Assembly: GCA_026993525.1 (NCBI GenBank)
Contig: JALWSS010000168.1
Coordinates: 1-43,975 of the forward strand
Direction: 5' to 3'
Source of the DNA: Saprospiraceae bacterium
Lineage (GTDB): Bacteria > Bacteroidota > Bacteroidia > Chitinophagales > Saprospiraceae
DNA length: 43,975 nucleotides
Positions 1 to 9,126 of the stretch are shown in pieces. Each line of letters starts with the position of its first letter. Positions within the stretch are counted from its first letter, which is position 1. The translations under genes were made by a program, and so were the position numbers. The notes under the pieces are model-generated. The model was not told the DNA's origin. It saw only the letters and a list, made by a program, of their open reading frames with translations, and made no database searches.

Positions 1-264
1 TGCTTATTCTACGTTTACTAAACCTTGGAGGTTTAGTAAACGTAAAACGAAACCGACAACCGACAACCGACAACAACCTCCATAATCCCCATAATCCTCA
101 TAATCCTCATAATCCTCATAATCCTCATAATCCCTGCCTGCCTGCCCGCCTGCCCGGCGGCAGACGGGGCGGCAGACAGGGCGGCAGACAGGCTCCATAA
201 TCCCCCGCTGGCGCCCGGACTCCCGTCCGGCGCCTCACCTCCGGCGCCTCACCTCCGGCGCTCC
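1..264. repeat. Repeat-rich intergenic DNA, no credible gene
   Basis: This stretch holds a perfect 15-bp inverted repeat with a 3-base loop (arms 11-25 and 29-43), three copies of the 7-mer CCGACAA (about 53-73), about five copies of the 9-mer ATAATCCTC (about 80-133) and a GC-rich block of CCTGCC / GGCAGAC words (135-193) that can fold on itself. The open frame across it (4-198, minus) encodes only repetitive residues and is not a credible protein. The perfect hairpin could end transcription from a gene lying left of the window, but no long T-run follows it on either strand. Confidence 0.75.
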
Positions 265-960
265 TCATTTCCAGTTCATCTCATCGGTATTTTTCTGAAA
301 GTACAGTTCCTTGTTGGTCATGTCGAAAGCGCAGAGGTGGCCCAGGCCGGGCAGGTGTACGGCATAACATCCGGCGTCGATGTCCAGGATTTTGAAGTCA
401 TCCAGGGCCAGGAAGCGTTCGCAAATGTGTTCCCTTGGCTTTGGGGAATGGCCGTGGATAATTTTTCGATTGCCCAGCCATTCGTAGTTGGTGGTGTGGT
501 ACCAGTTGCGGAGGGTGAGCATATCGGGGTGGGGGAGGAGGGGGTCTTCGGTGTAAAAATTGAGGCCTGCATGCACCAGGATGTAATCATCTTCGCAATG
601 CACCCATTTCAGTTCTTCGAGGAAGTCGAGGTACTTAGCCGGAATGGCTTCAGGCCTGTCCACGCCGAAGCTTTCCAGGGTTTTGTTACCGCCCCAGCGT
701 TTCAGCCAGAATTCCCTCCTTTCGAGGTCGTCCAGGCTGATGAGGAGTTCCTGGTCGTGGTTGCCCATGAGGCAGGTGAGGTGGTAGCCGTTTTGCCGAA
801 GGGCCAGTAATTTGTCCAGAACGGCCTTGCTGTCGGGGCCCCGGTCGATGTAATCGCCGAGGAAAAAGAGGCGGTCGTTTTTGGTGGGTTTCACCTGGTC
901 CAGCAGGGCTTCGAAAGATTGGATGCAGCCGTGGATGTCGGTGAAAGCAATTTTGCGCAT
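265..960 (-). CDS. Metallophosphoesterase, PP2A-like serine/threonine phosphatase family
   Basis: The 231-residue protein has the full set of calcineurin-like phosphoesterase motifs: TDIHG (D8, H10), GDYIDRG (D36, R40) and GNHDQE (N67, H68), with a late HGHSP histidine motif near residue 168. These coordinate the two-metal centre of PPP-type enzymes. Size and motif order match the small bacterial PP2A-like phosphatases (PrpA/PrpE, ApaH-like), which remove phosphate from proteins or cleave dinucleotides; the substrate cannot be read from sequence. It is cytoplasmic, with no signal peptide or membrane segment. It is a single gene: the next minus-strand gene ends 217 bases upstream, with a strong hairpin between them. 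Family assignment is firm. Confidence 0.9.
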   Translation of the reverse strand: MRKIAFTDIHGCIQSFEALLDQVKPTKNDRLFFLGDYIDRGPDSKAVLDKLLALRQNGYHLTCLMGNHDQELLISLDDLERREFWLKRWGGNKTLESFGVDRPEAIPAKYLDFLEELKWVHCEDDYILVHAGLNFYTEDPLLPHPDMLTLRNWYHTTNYEWLGNRKIIHGHSPKPREHICERFLALDDFKILDIDAGCYAVHLPGLGHLCAFDMTNKELYFQKNTDEMNWK

Positions 961-1177
961 GAGTTGAACTATTTTTCCTGAGTGTACTGCAAAAGCCCGA
1001 ATTCATGTAAGAAACTTTTTTTTGATGGTTTATAATCCCGATCCCGATATCCCATCCGGATATCGGGATTGAGATGCATCGCTAATTGATCTTGGCATTT
1101 AAACCGTTTATTTACAATCAACGACGTATAGTAAAAACCTAAAAAAACCTTTTTTAAAAACCTTTTTAAAACAGGCG
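961..1177. other. Intergenic spacer with hairpin and A/T runs
   Basis: The spacer between two minus-strand genes contains a perfect 12-bp inverted repeat (1041-1052 / 1058-1069, loop CATCC) and, at 1135-1173, repeats of the form AAACCTTTTT. The hairpin is preceded on the plus strand by TATA and has no clean T-run on the minus strand, so calling it the terminator of the glycosyltransferase gene is only a guess. No convincing TAnnTTTG box was found for the phosphatase gene. Confidence 0.5.
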
Positions 1178-2842
1178 TTACCCGGAATTTGGCCTTTTTG
1201 CAGTGGACTCTTTCTTTCTTCGGAAAAATACGAAGCCGTTTTTGCTGCCCATTTCTTCCAGTTCCGGAAAAGCCCTGAGTTCATCGGCCCTGTGGATTTT
1301 CGTCAGCAACCAGGCATCCCGGTCTATGGGTCCGGTGAGCAGCCAGTTTTGATCGTGGCGTTTTGGGTTGCCGCCCGGGTCCGCTTTTCCGTAAAAGAAC
1401 GGCACATAGCTCTTGTAGCCAACGGCTTTGATGTAAACATCCTGTGTGGCCAGGGATTCGCAAAATTCCACGGCAGCCCGCTGGGAGTAGGCTTCAATTT
1501 TTCCGATGAAACAGTAGAGTCCTGTTTGGACGAAAAGCGCCGTGCCCACCAGCAGGCCCAGGATGGCAGGGCCCGTTTTTCCATTGCGCAGCGAGGAGAA
1601 AAAGGAAATGAGTGAAAGAAAAAGCAGGGTAGCCGGAAGGTAGTTGAGCGGGCTGCTCCAGTCAACTTCCGCTTGCAGGTTTGCGGCAGCGAAGGGGTCT
1701 TTCAGGTGTGGCAGGAGCAATTCCGGGTGTTGCCCAAGCCAGGGCAGCAGGGCTGTGGCCGAGGCGTAGATCAGTGCCATTGCAACTGTGCCGATGCGGA
1801 GCCAACCGGGCAGCGCTGCCTTTTGCCGAAGGAGAAAATGAACATAATAAGCTGCCAGGAAGGTGAGCGGAAAATAACAAAGAGAGGAGTAGTGAACGAT
1901 TTTGGTGCGCACCAGCGAGAACAGCACCAGCACCACCCAGAAAAGCACCAGCATCCATTTCCGGAAGTTTTCTGTGGCGGTGTTTTCTTTTTCCTTTCGT
2001 CGGAATGCCGGCAGGGCAAAGAGCGAAGCCGGGAAGCAACCCAGCAACAGCACCACCACGTGGAAGCCGGGAAAACCCCGGTGGCCGGCATCGGGTGTGA
2101 GCAGAAGGCGCACCTGGTAGCGGACGAATTCCACCACAAACTCAGGCCCGTCGAGCAGGACCACCATGCCGAACCAGAGCAGCGGCAGCAGCAAGGTTGC
2201 ACCGGCGAAGAGCAGCCAGGAACCGGGCCGCTTCAACGGAAGCCGGCCTTGCCAGAGGCTGTATGCGGCAATGCAAAGGCCCGCTATCAGCCAGGCCACA
2301 GGCCCTTTGGCCAGTACGGCGGCACCCAGCGATAGGCCGGCAATGAACAACTGCCGGCCGGGGCGCTGAGGCTCCCGGGCGGCTTCCCAAAACCGGTAAA
2401 TGCCCAGAAAAATGAACAGGTTGAACCAGGGGTCTATGATGCCGGAGCGGAAGTACAGGTGGGGCAGTATGGAGCCGGCGTAAAAGGCCACCCACAGCCA
2501 GCCCATCCGGCGCCCGCCCAGCTTGCTGCCTGTGCGGAAAAGCAGGAGCAGGGTGGCAATTCCGCAAAGTGCGTTGGGGAGCCTGGCGGCAAACTCGCCC
2601 ACGCCGAAAAGTTGCATGGCTGCTGCCTGCATCCAGATGAACAGGGGGGGCTTTTCGTAAAACGGCTGGAAGCCGATTTGAGGCCGCAGGTAGTCGCCGG
2701 AGGCGATCATCTCCCGGCTGATCTCAGCAAAGTTGATCTCGTCCCAGTCGAACAAGTGGACGCCGCCCAGAAAGGGAATGAAAAGCAGCGCTGCCAGTGC
2801 AGCGATAAAAAGTTTGGGGTTTCTCTGGATGAAATCCGACAT
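1178..2842 (-). CDS. Glycosyltransferase family 39 (ArnT/PMT-like) integral membrane protein
   Basis: The 554-residue protein begins with a membrane segment followed by the acidic loop DWDEINFAEISREM (D32, D34, E35). This is the signature of polyprenyl-phosphate-sugar-dependent GT-C enzymes such as ArnT, with the usual following YEKPPLFIW segment. Roughly ten further hydrophobic segments follow, then a soluble C-terminal domain of about 130 residues. Family members transfer a sugar from a lipid carrier to lipid A, protein or another glycolipid in the periplasm; the acceptor here is unknown. Its start lies 2 bases after the stop of the upstream isomerase gene, so the two are almost certainly co-transcribed. 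Confidence 0.88.
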   Translation of the reverse strand: MSDFIQRNPKLFIAALAALLFIPFLGGVHLFDWDEINFAEISREMIASGDYLRPQIGFQPFYEKPPLFIWMQAAAMQLFGVGEFAARLPNALCGIATLLLLFRTGSKLGGRRMGWLWVAFYAGSILPHLYFRSGIIDPWFNLFIFLGIYRFWEAAREPQRPGRQLFIAGLSLGAAVLAKGPVAWLIAGLCIAAYSLWQGRLPLKRPGSWLLFAGATLLLPLLWFGMVVLLDGPEFVVEFVRYQVRLLLTPDAGHRGFPGFHVVVLLLGCFPASLFALPAFRRKEKENTATENFRKWMLVLFWVVLVLFSLVRTKIVHYSSLCYFPLTFLAAYYVHFLLRQKAALPGWLRIGTVAMALIYASATALLPWLGQHPELLLPHLKDPFAAANLQAEVDWSSPLNYLPATLLFLSLISFFSSLRNGKTGPAILGLLVGTALFVQTGLYCFIGKIEAYSQRAAVEFCESLATQDVYIKAVGYKSYVPFFYGKADPGGNPKRHDQNWLLTGPIDRDAWLLTKIHRADELRAFPELEEMGSKNGFVFFRRKKESTAKRPNSG

Positions 2843-2844
2843 GC

Positions 2845-3825
2845 TTATTTGCCCGGTTTAGCACCCACTCTTTCCAGCAAGGCTTTGGTTTTGCGAATGC
2901 CCTCATCTTCTGAGAGTTTACTGCCCTCGTATTCGATGCCGATGTGGCCGGTGTAGCCGGCATCCTTGACGATTTGGAGCATGCGCTCGTAGTCGGTTTC
3001 GATGCAGTTGCCGTTTTCGTCAAAATCGTAGCTCTTGGCGCTGACGCCTTTGGCCCAGGGCATGAGTTCTTTGACGCCTTTGTAGCGGTCGTACTCCTCC
3101 ACACAGGGGCCGGCCCAGGGGTTGCCGTCTTTGTTTTCCCGGCGGATGCAGAAATTGCCGAAATCAGGAAGGGTGCCGACGTTGTCCATGGCGGTGAGCT
3201 CCATGACACCACTGAGCCATTCGCCGTTGGAGCTGAAGCCCCCGTGGTTTTCAACGATGACGTTGATGTTGGCTTTGGCGGCGTATTCTGCCAGCCGGCC
3301 GAGGCCGTCGGTGGCAGCGCCGGCAGCGGCCACGGGGTCGGGATTGCTGCTGTAGGCATTGACCCGTATGCTGTGGCAGCCCAGAAAGGCCGCGGCGTCC
3401 ACCCATTTGTAGTGGTTTTCGACGGACTGCTTGCGAACGGCATCGTCGGTTTCGGCCAGGCCGCCCTCGCCGTCCACCATGATGAGCAGGCTCCTGACGC
3501 CGTTGTCGTCGGCCCGTTTTTTCATTTCGGCCAGGTAGGCCTCGTCTTTTGCCTTGTCTTTGAAAAACTGGTTGACGTACTCGACGGCCTCGATGCCGTA
3601 GGTGTTTTTTGCCGTGGCGGCAAAATCGAGGTTGTCGAGCTTTTTGTCCCACAAGGCCCGGTGCAGGGACCATTGCGCCAGCGAAATGTTGAAAAACATT
3701 CCACCACCGGGGGCTTCCTCTCCGGTGTTTTTTGATTGGGCGCCTGAACTGCTGCAGGCCCAGGCTCCCAGCCCCAGCCCGGCCACTGCCAGTGAACTGT
3801 GCTTGATGAATTTGCGGCGTTTCAT
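2845..3825 (-). CDS. Sugar phosphate isomerase/epimerase-type TIM-barrel lipoprotein with Tat-like signal
   Basis: The 326-residue protein starts with an RRKFIK twin-arginine motif (R3-R4), a hydrophobic run and a lipobox ending at C24, so it is probably exported folded and lipid-anchored. The remainder fits the xylose-isomerase-like TIM barrel (AP endonuclease 2 family), with candidate metal ligands in VENHGG, LPDFGNF and IGIEYEG. Known members include hydroxypyruvate isomerases and sugar epimerases, but many exported Bacteroidota homologues have no assigned substrate. It directly precedes the GT39-like gene, so a role with a surface sugar is possible but unproven. Confidence 0.85.
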   Translation of the reverse strand: MKRRKFIKHSSLAVAGLGLGAWACSSSGAQSKNTGEEAPGGGMFFNISLAQWSLHRALWDKKLDNLDFAATAKNTYGIEAVEYVNQFFKDKAKDEAYLAEMKKRADDNGVRSLLIMVDGEGGLAETDDAVRKQSVENHYKWVDAAAFLGCHSIRVNAYSSNPDPVAAAGAATDGLGRLAEYAAKANINVIVENHGGFSSNGEWLSGVMELTAMDNVGTLPDFGNFCIRRENKDGNPWAGPCVEEYDRYKGVKELMPWAKGVSAKSYDFDENGNCIETDYERMLQIVKDAGYTGHIGIEYEGSKLSEDEGIRKTKALLERVGAKPGK

Positions 3826-3881
3826 GACGGTGTTTTATTAGCTGATTTGGAAAGGCGGAAGATAGCAGTTTTTTGAATAGC

Positions 3882-3954
3882 GTATTTAACCCCGGCAGGG
3901 TTTCGAACCTGGTATTTAACCCCGGCAGGGTTCCGAACCCTGCCGGGGTTTTGC
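3882..3954. repeat. REP-like direct repeat and perfect hairpin
   Basis: A 28-base unit beginning GTATTTAACCCCGGCAGGG occurs at 3882-3909 and again at 3912-3939 with one difference. The second copy is completed by its inverted partner to give a perfect 15-bp stem (3918-3932 / 3936-3950, loop CCG), followed by TTTTG on the plus strand. It sits between two minus-strand genes. A related hairpin with the same core (GGTT..AACC flanked by CCTGCC) is found at 42563-42596, so this looks like a dispersed element that may also stop transcription. Confidence 0.7.
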
Positions 3955-3970
3955 TCGATTCCTCATCCCA

Positions 3971-4906
3971 TCACTTCAGCCATTTCTTCTGTTGCACATT
4001 CAGGTACATTTTCCCTTCGGGATTGAAAGCCCGGAAGTACTGCTCCACCGGTGGCAGCATGGAGCCTTCGAAGTCGAAAAACTCGTGCTGGCAGGTTTCG
4101 CAGGCCATACGGATGCCTTCGGCGATGAGCAAGCTGCCGGCTCCGGTGTTGCGCAGCGAAGGGGAAAGGGCATTGCCGAAGAAAATGAAATTGCGCACAT
4201 CGGGGATGAAGGCTGCTGCGGCGGCCGGTTCGTTTTCCGGGGTGTATGCTTCGAGGATGAAGGCCCGGCGGTGGCCGGCGATGGCTTTCCAGATGGCCCT
4301 GAAAGCCCCGGCTTCGTTTGCGTCGTAAACCGTTGCCCGAAGGGCGAGGGAAAGAAAACGCTCAGGGTCGTTGCTTTGGCGGATGCTCAGGCCTGCCTTT
4401 GCGGCTTTTTTGAGGTGGTTGCGGATGCTGCTGGAGAACTCGCCTTTCAGGTCTCCGTAACCGGCCTCCAGGGGCAGCCAGTAGGTGAAGCGCGGCTTTA
4501 CCTTGTAGCCGGCCCATTGGAAAGGCATGAAAAAGGAGAGCTCCGGGTGCAGGTTGATGTCCAGGGACACCAGTTTCGGAAGGGCTTTGATGGCCTCCTG
4601 CAGGGCTGATTTTATTTGGTGGTGTTGCCGGTGTCGGGGTTCGTTGAAGGGGCGGAAGACCGGGCCTCCGAACTGGGTGAGCCGGGGCTGCCAGGCATAG
4701 GGCAGGGGCCCTTTCTTTTTTACCGGCAGGGGCCATTGAAGCACCGGTTCACCGCCGTGCGAAACCTGCACGGCCTGCCAGTCAGGGCAAACGCCGTCGA
4801 GGTACCAGGTGTAATAGTACAGGTATCGCTGTGGCGACCGGTCCACAAAAGCGTTCCAGGCTTCGTCGTCAATTTCCGTTCGTTTGAGCAGTTGGCTTTG
4901 CCACAT
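3971..4906 (-). CDS. GNAT/FemAB-like acyltransferase
   Basis: The 311-residue soluble protein resembles the GNAT/BioF2-like (FemAB-type) acyltransferase family common in Bacteroidota: an N-terminal half beginning with a W-x-F/Y-rich segment, then SSSIRNHLKKAAKAG (about 158-172) and the acceptor-domain stretch FIFFGNALSP...NTGAGSLLIAEGI, which fits the pyrophosphate-binding turn of a GNAT fold. The family transfers amino-acyl or acetyl groups to peptidoglycan, lipids or small molecules. The acceptor is unknown. It begins 17 bases after the end of the DUF4174-like gene and is probably in the same operon. Confidence 0.75.
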   Translation of the reverse strand: MWQSQLLKRTEIDDEAWNAFVDRSPQRYLYYYTWYLDGVCPDWQAVQVSHGGEPVLQWPLPVKKKGPLPYAWQPRLTQFGGPVFRPFNEPRHRQHHQIKSALQEAIKALPKLVSLDINLHPELSFFMPFQWAGYKVKPRFTYWLPLEAGYGDLKGEFSSSIRNHLKKAAKAGLSIRQSNDPERFLSLALRATVYDANEAGAFRAIWKAIAGHRRAFILEAYTPENEPAAAAAFIPDVRNFIFFGNALSPSLRNTGAGSLLIAEGIRMACETCQHEFFDFEGSMLPPVEQYFRAFNPEGKMYLNVQQKKWLK

Positions 4907-4923
4907 GGGCTTTGGGTTGGGTG

Positions 4924-5313
4924 TCAGGGGCTGTGGCCTTTGGTCCTGGCGGATTCGGGGAACAGTTCTCCGGCGTCGGCTTTTTCGAGGATGCGGTAAA
5001 TTTCTTCGGGCTGCATCACCTGTTCGCTCCGGTAAAGTTCTACGCCGCCGAGGCCGGCCACGAGGAGCGTAAACCCGGCGCCGCCGATCTTGTAATACTC
5101 GAACATGCGCCGCATCTTGCGGGGCGAGGCGAACACCGCTATCCAGATGTTGTGTTCCACAATGCCGGCGGAGTCGCTGTGCAACAATTGGATTTGTTGC
5201 CTGAGCTGCGCATTGCTGGTGTCGTCGGCAAAGAGCAGCACACGCTTCATTTGCTGGGCTGACAGCAAAGTGCCGGAAAGCAGAAAGCAGGCAAAAAACA
5301 GTAGTTTCTTCAT
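4924..5313 (-). CDS. Secreted DUF4174-like protein
   Basis: The frame is open to 5532, but the start at 5313 is preferred: it gives a clean signal peptide (MKKLLFFACFLLSGTLLSAQ) and lies about 30 bases downstream of a TAACTTTG box. The mature protein of about 110 residues begins with KRVLLFADD and continues through a mixed alpha/beta sequence resembling DUF4174, a thioredoxin-like domain of unknown function found in periplasmic proteins. No CxxC pair is present. It is divergent from the phosphodiesterase gene at 5511 and upstream of the GNAT-like gene. The domain name rests on general resemblance only. Confidence 0.7.
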   Translation of the reverse strand: MKKLLFFACFLLSGTLLSAQQMKRVLLFADDTSNAQLRQQIQLLHSDSAGIVEHNIWIAVFASPRKMRRMFEYYKIGGAGFTLLVAGLGGVELYRSEQVMQPEEIYRILEKADAGELFPESARTKGHSP

Positions 5314-5348
5314 TGGCAGCAAGCTGTATCCGTTATCGGAAAGTCGGC

Positions 5349-5356
5349 CAAAGTTA
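5349..5356 (-). promoter_or_regulatory. -7 box (TAACTTTG) for the DUF4174-like gene
   Basis: On the minus strand this 8-mer fits the Bacteroidota -7 consensus TAnnTTTG. It would start transcription about 30 bases before the ATG at 5313. No TTG is seen at the proper -33 distance, so the call rests on the -7 box alone. Confidence 0.5.
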
Positions 5357-5510
5357 GGCAGCGAGCTGCCAATGCGTTGTCCGTGACCTTTTTTTCTTCG
5401 CAAATGCAGGACGAAAATCCGGCCATGCCAAAAAAGCCTGCTCAAAGTGTGGTTCCAGGGGTTGCATAGCTGGATGATTATCGCGTCCTTCACCCAAAAT
5501 TCCCGTCGCC

Positions 5511-6641
5511 ATGAGACTTGTACTGTTTGCACTCTTCCTGACCGCTTCTTTTTTCTCCTTCGGTCAAATACCGGGCCTGCACCAACATCCGGCAGAACGG
5601 GCCATCCGCTTCCCGGACCTGGACAGTTTGCTGACCCTGACTGCCGACCTGCACATGCACACCGTTTTTTCCGACGGCAGTGTCTGGCCCGACATCCGGG
5701 TGCAGGAAGCCGTGCGCGACAGCCTGGATGCCATCGCCATCACCGAGCACCTGGAATACCAGCCGCACCAGTCCGACATTCCGCACCCCGACCGCAACCG
5801 GGCCTGGCAGGTGGCGGAAAAAAGCGCCCGGCCTTACTCCCTGATCGTGATCCGTGGCTCAGAGATCACCCGCGACATGCCGCCCGGACACAGCAACGCC
5901 ATCTTTATCGAAGATGCCAACAAACTGCTGCGCGATGACCCGGTGGAGGTTTTCAAAGAGGCCCGGCGCCAGGGGGCTTTCACCTTCTGGAACCACCCCA
6001 ACTGGATTGCGCAGCGAAAAGACGGCGTGGCCACCATGACCGGGCTGCACCGCCAACTCATTGCCGACACCCTGCTCCAGGGCATCGAGGTGGTCAATGA
6101 CGTGACCTACTCTGACGAAGCGCTGCAAATAGCGCTGGACTACAACCTCACCCTTATCGGCACCTCCGACATCCACGGCCTGGTGGACTGGCAGTACAAG
6201 GTGCCGGAAGGCGGCCACCGGCCCGTGACCCTCGTTTTTGCCGAAGAGAAAACTCCGGACGCCATGAAGAAGGCCCTCTTTGAAAGGCGCACCGCCGTGT
6301 GGTTCGACAACACCCTCATCGCCCGGGAGCGGGAAATGCTGCCGCTGCTGAATGCCTGCATAACAGTTGAGAAAGCCTGGTACAACGGCGATTCACCGGT
6401 TGCCTATGTGACCCTGGCCAACCGCAGCGACGCCCATTTCGTGTTGGAAAACCTCAGTGGCTACACCCTGCACGAGCATCCGGACATCGTGCTGCTGCCC
6501 CCGCAATCATCCCTGACGTTGCAAGTGAAAACCCTGGAAATGAAGGAAGATTTTCTTCTGAAATTCAAAGTCTGGAACGCCGTCACAGCCCCTGCCACCC
6601 ATCCGGTGGTGGAGCTGCCGGTAGCGTTGGACCGGGGCTGA
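5511..6641 (+). CDS. PHP-domain phosphoesterase, Sb-PDE-type, secreted
   Basis: The 376-residue protein has a signal peptide (about 1-19). A PHP-type metal-binding domain follows: HMH at 48-50, D55, the TEH motif with H80, E118 and H127, then SDIHG further on, all as in polymerase-and-histidinol-phosphatase folds that cleave phosphoester bonds with a multi-metal centre. It matches the Sb-PDE family, named after a Sphingobium phosphodiesterase active on organophosphate diesters. The last 100 residues look like a beta-rich accessory domain. An extracytoplasmic phosphodiesterase 45 bases from the end of the convergent phosphate-uptake operon suggests phosphate scavenging, which is inference. Confidence 0.85.
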   Translation: MRLVLFALFLTASFFSFGQIPGLHQHPAERAIRFPDLDSLLTLTADLHMHTVFSDGSVWPDIRVQEAVRDSLDAIAITEHLEYQPHQSDIPHPDRNRAWQVAEKSARPYSLIVIRGSEITRDMPPGHSNAIFIEDANKLLRDDPVEVFKEARRQGAFTFWNHPNWIAQRKDGVATMTGLHRQLIADTLLQGIEVVNDVTYSDEALQIALDYNLTLIGTSDIHGLVDWQYKVPEGGHRPVTLVFAEEKTPDAMKKALFERRTAVWFDNTLIAREREMLPLLNACITVEKAWYNGDSPVAYVTLANRSDAHFVLENLSGYTLHEHPDIVLLPPQSSLTLQVKTLEMKEDFLLKFKVWNAVTAPATHPVVELPVALDRG

Positions 6642-6685
6642 CTGCTTGCGGGCTGGCAAATGAGAAAACACTGGTACGGGGGCTG

Positions 6686-7399
6686 TTACTTCTTTTTCTT
6701 TTTCTTTTTGTAGTGCTTCAGCACTTTGGCTTCCACGTAAAAAATGGTCTCTTCGGCAATGTTTTTGGCCAGGTCGCCCACCCTTTCCAGTTTGTTGACG
6801 ATGGAGAAGAGGTAGAGGATGGTCAAGAGGCTTTCCGACGTTCCGGGGTCGTCGCCTTCACCTGATTTCGCCAGTGTTTTGATGGCATTTACATGGAGTT
6901 TGTTGAGGTTCTGGTCTTTGACAAATACCAGCCGTGCCAGCCCGGTATCTTCATTGATGAATCCGTCTATGGCGTCGTTGACCATCTCCTGTGCCGTTTC
7001 AAAAATGGCGTCGAAACGGATGGCGTCCAGCAGCCTGGGATCAATGGGATCGGTGATCTGCTCTTTGCGAACGTAACGGGCGATTTTGTCGGCGTGGTCG
7101 CCGATGCGTTCCAGGTAGATGACGATTTTCAGCGCTGCCAGCACCAGTCGCAAGTCACTGGCCACCGGGTTGTAAAGGGCAATGATGTTTTCGCAGTCTT
7201 TGCTGATGCCCAGCTCCATGGCGTTCACCCTGTTTTCAACCTTGTGAATCTCCTTTGATAGCGGGATGGATTGTTGGGAAAAGGCCTTGCTCGATTTGGT
7301 GAGCTGGTTTTGCACCAGGTGCATCATACCGATGATGTCTTCCTTGAGCTGGTGAAGTTCCTTTTCTATGTTGGTCATTGCAGTCTGGTTGAAGTTCAT
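6686..7399 (-). CDS. phoU: Phosphate signalling complex protein PhoU
   Basis: The 237-residue protein has the two three-helix bundles of PhoU with the metal-binding signatures GDHADKIARY in the first and a related ERVGDLAKNIAEE in the second. PhoU links the Pst transporter to phosphate signalling and represses uptake when phosphate is plentiful. It is the last gene of the pst operon, 24 bases after pstB. The N-terminus could be M1 or M8; M1 at 7399 is kept. The extreme C-terminus is a run of seven lysines encoded by an A-rich, slippage-prone stretch just before the stop, which is unusual for the family. Confidence 0.95.
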   Translation of the reverse strand: MNFNQTAMTNIEKELHQLKEDIIGMMHLVQNQLTKSSKAFSQQSIPLSKEIHKVENRVNAMELGISKDCENIIALYNPVASDLRLVLAALKIVIYLERIGDHADKIARYVRKEQITDPIDPRLLDAIRFDAIFETAQEMVNDAIDGFINEDTGLARLVFVKDQNLNKLHVNAIKTLAKSGEGDDPGTSESLLTILYLFSIVNKLERVGDLAKNIAEETIFYVEAKVLKHYKKKKKKK

Positions 7400-7423
7400 G
7401 TTGGGGGCGTTGGCGGGATGGGG

Positions 7424-8263
7424 TCATCCAAAACGCCCGGTAATGTAGCGCTCCGTAAGTTCTTCCGAAGGGTTGGTAAAGAGTTTTTTGGTGTCGTCGT
7501 ACTCCACCAGTACCCCCATGTAAAAGAAGGCGGTATTGTCGCTCACCCGGCCGGCCTGCTGCATGTTGTGGGTCACAATGACGATGGTGTATTTTTCTTT
7601 GAGTTCCACCACCAATTCCTCGATCTTGCTGGTAGCGATGGGGTCCAGCGCCGAAGCGGGTTCATCCATCAGCACGACGGAAGGCTCCACAGCCAGGGCC
7701 CGGGCGATGCAGAGGCGCTGTTGTTGCCCACCCGACAGGGCCAGGGCCGATTTGTGGAGATCGTCTTTCACCTCCTCCCAGAGGGCGGCCTGTTTCAGCG
7801 ACCGCTCAACGGTTTCTTCCAAAACGCTTTTGTTCCTGATGCCCTGAATTTTAAGGCCATAAGCCACGTTGTCGAAGATGCTCTTCGGGAAAGGGTTGGG
7901 TTTTTGAAAGACCATGCCCACCTTACGGCGCAGTTCTTCCACCCTTACTTTTTTGTCGTAAATATCTTCTTCGTCAATGAGGATCTTCCCTTCCATCCGG
8001 AAAGTGTCTATGTAGTCGTTCATCCGGTTGAAAAGGCGCAGAAAAGTGGACTTGCCACAACCCGACGGGCCGATGAAGGCCGTAACGGTATTCGGCTCGA
8101 TGGCAATGTTCACGTTTTTGATAACGTGCTTGTTGCCATACCAGACATTGGCCTTTTCGCTTCGCAATTTGGCGATCTGCTCCCTTTTCTTCGATGTTTT
8201 AGAATCCATATCAGGGTTTGAATTCACCTGAAAATTCAGGTTTTTGTCAGCACTTTGAACCAT
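7424..8263 (-). CDS. pstB: Phosphate ABC transporter ATP-binding protein PstB
   Basis: The protein has Walker [10 protein letters not shown], the ABC signature LSGGQQQR and Walker [12 protein letters not shown], followed by the H-loop in IVTHNMQQ, all typical of PstB. It energises high-affinity phosphate import by PstC/PstA. The frame is open upstream to 8308, but that start would lie inside pstA; the ATG at 8263 is 5 bases after the pstA stop and gives 279 residues. A further in-frame Met at 8209 would also leave the ABC domain intact. The roughly 30-residue polar N-terminal extension before the ABC core is longer than usual. Confidence 0.95.
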   Translation of the reverse strand: MVQSADKNLNFQVNSNPDMDSKTSKKREQIAKLRSEKANVWYGNKHVIKNVNIAIEPNTVTAFIGPSGCGKSTFLRLFNRMNDYIDTFRMEGKILIDEEDIYDKKVRVEELRRKVGMVFQKPNPFPKSIFDNVAYGLKIQGIRNKSVLEETVERSLKQAALWEEVKDDLHKSALALSGGQQQRLCIARALAVEPSVVLMDEPASALDPIATSKIEELVVELKEKYTIVIVTHNMQQAGRVSDNTAFFYMGVLVEYDDTKKLFTNPSEELTERYITGRFG

Positions 8264-8268
8264 AGCAT

Positions 8269-9126
8269 TTACCAGTTGACTTTTTTCTGCCAACGGTAGC
8301 GCAGCCACACCGCTATTCCATTCAGGAGGAAGGTGATGGCCAGGAGGATGATGATGCCCGCAGCGGCATTGATGACGAAGCCGGGGTCCGGTCTGGAAGT
8401 CCAGTTGAAAATCTGAATGGGCAGCACGGTAAAATCATCCATCGGGGTTTTTGGGGTAAAAGGCACATAGGCAAGGGCTCCCACCACGATCAGGGGAGCC
8501 GCCTCACCCACCGCCCTGGACAGTGCCAGGATGATGCCGGTGGCAATGCCCCCGCCGGCGGCCGGCAACACGGTGTGGCGCATGGTTTGCCAACGGGTGG
8601 CCCCCATGCCGTAGGAGGCCTCCCGGATGGAGTTGGGCACGGCCTTGATGGCCTCCCGTGTTGCGACGATGATAATGGGTAATATGAGCAATGAAAGTGT
8701 CAGGGCTCCGGTGAGCAAAGAGCCGCCCAGGCGGAAGGTGCGGGCAAACATTTCCAAACCCAGTATCCCGTAAATTACCGAAGGAACTCCGGCAAGATTG
8801 GTGATGTTGACCTCCAGGAGCTTGCCGAGGGGGCCTTTGCGGGCGTATTCTTCAAGGTAAATGCCCGCCGATACGCCCAGTGGAATGGAGATCAGGGCCG
8901 TGAGTGCTAATACCCAGAGGGTGCCTGCCCATGCAGTCAGGATGCCGGCTTTTTCAGGTTTTCGTGACGGCAGATTGGTCAGAAAATCCAGGTTGATCCG
9001 GTGGAGCCCCTCCTCCAGGATGCTGCCGATGAAAAATGCCAGCAACACCAGGCCGATCAGCGTGGAGGCAATCCCTACCACCCGAAAGGCTTTGTCCAGA
9101 AATCTGTTCCACCAAATGCTATTCAT
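8269..9126 (-). CDS. pstA: Phosphate ABC transporter permease PstA
   Basis: The 285-residue membrane protein has about six transmembrane segments and the binding-protein-dependent transport EAA loop ([19 protein letters not shown]), which docks onto PstB. The ATG at 9126 overlaps the end of pstC by 8 bases, giving translational coupling; upstream in-frame Mets lie inside pstC. It forms the inner-membrane channel for phosphate together with PstC. Confidence 0.94.
   Translation of the reverse strand: MNSIWWNRFLDKAFRVVGIASTLIGLVLLAFFIGSILEEGLHRINLDFLTNLPSRKPEKAGILTAWAGTLWVLALTALISIPLGVSAGIYLEEYARKGPLGKLLEVNITNLAGVPSVIYGILGLEMFARTFRLGGSLLTGALTLSLLILPIIIVATREAIKAVPNSIREASYGMGATRWQTMRHTVLPAAGGGIATGIILALSRAVGEAAPLIVVGALAYVPFTPKTPMDDFTVLPIQIFNWTSRPDPGFVINAAAGIIILLAITFLLNGIAVWLRYRWQKKVNW

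Noticed and set aside
4-198. 64-residue frame rich in repeated CRPV and DYE words
   Set aside because: It is a translation of the tandem arrays at the window start and has no protein-like features.
337-810. 157-residue plus-strand frame
   Set aside because: It lies wholly opposite the phosphatase gene, whose motifs are unmistakable.
1673-2335. 220-residue Gln/Glu/His-rich plus-strand frame
   Set aside because: Antisense shadow of the GT39-like membrane protein.
2944-3735. 263-residue Val/Gly-rich plus-strand frame
   Set aside because: Antisense shadow of the TIM-barrel isomerase gene.
7271-8221. 316-residue plus-strand frame
   Set aside because: It is opposite phoU and pstB, both certain genes.
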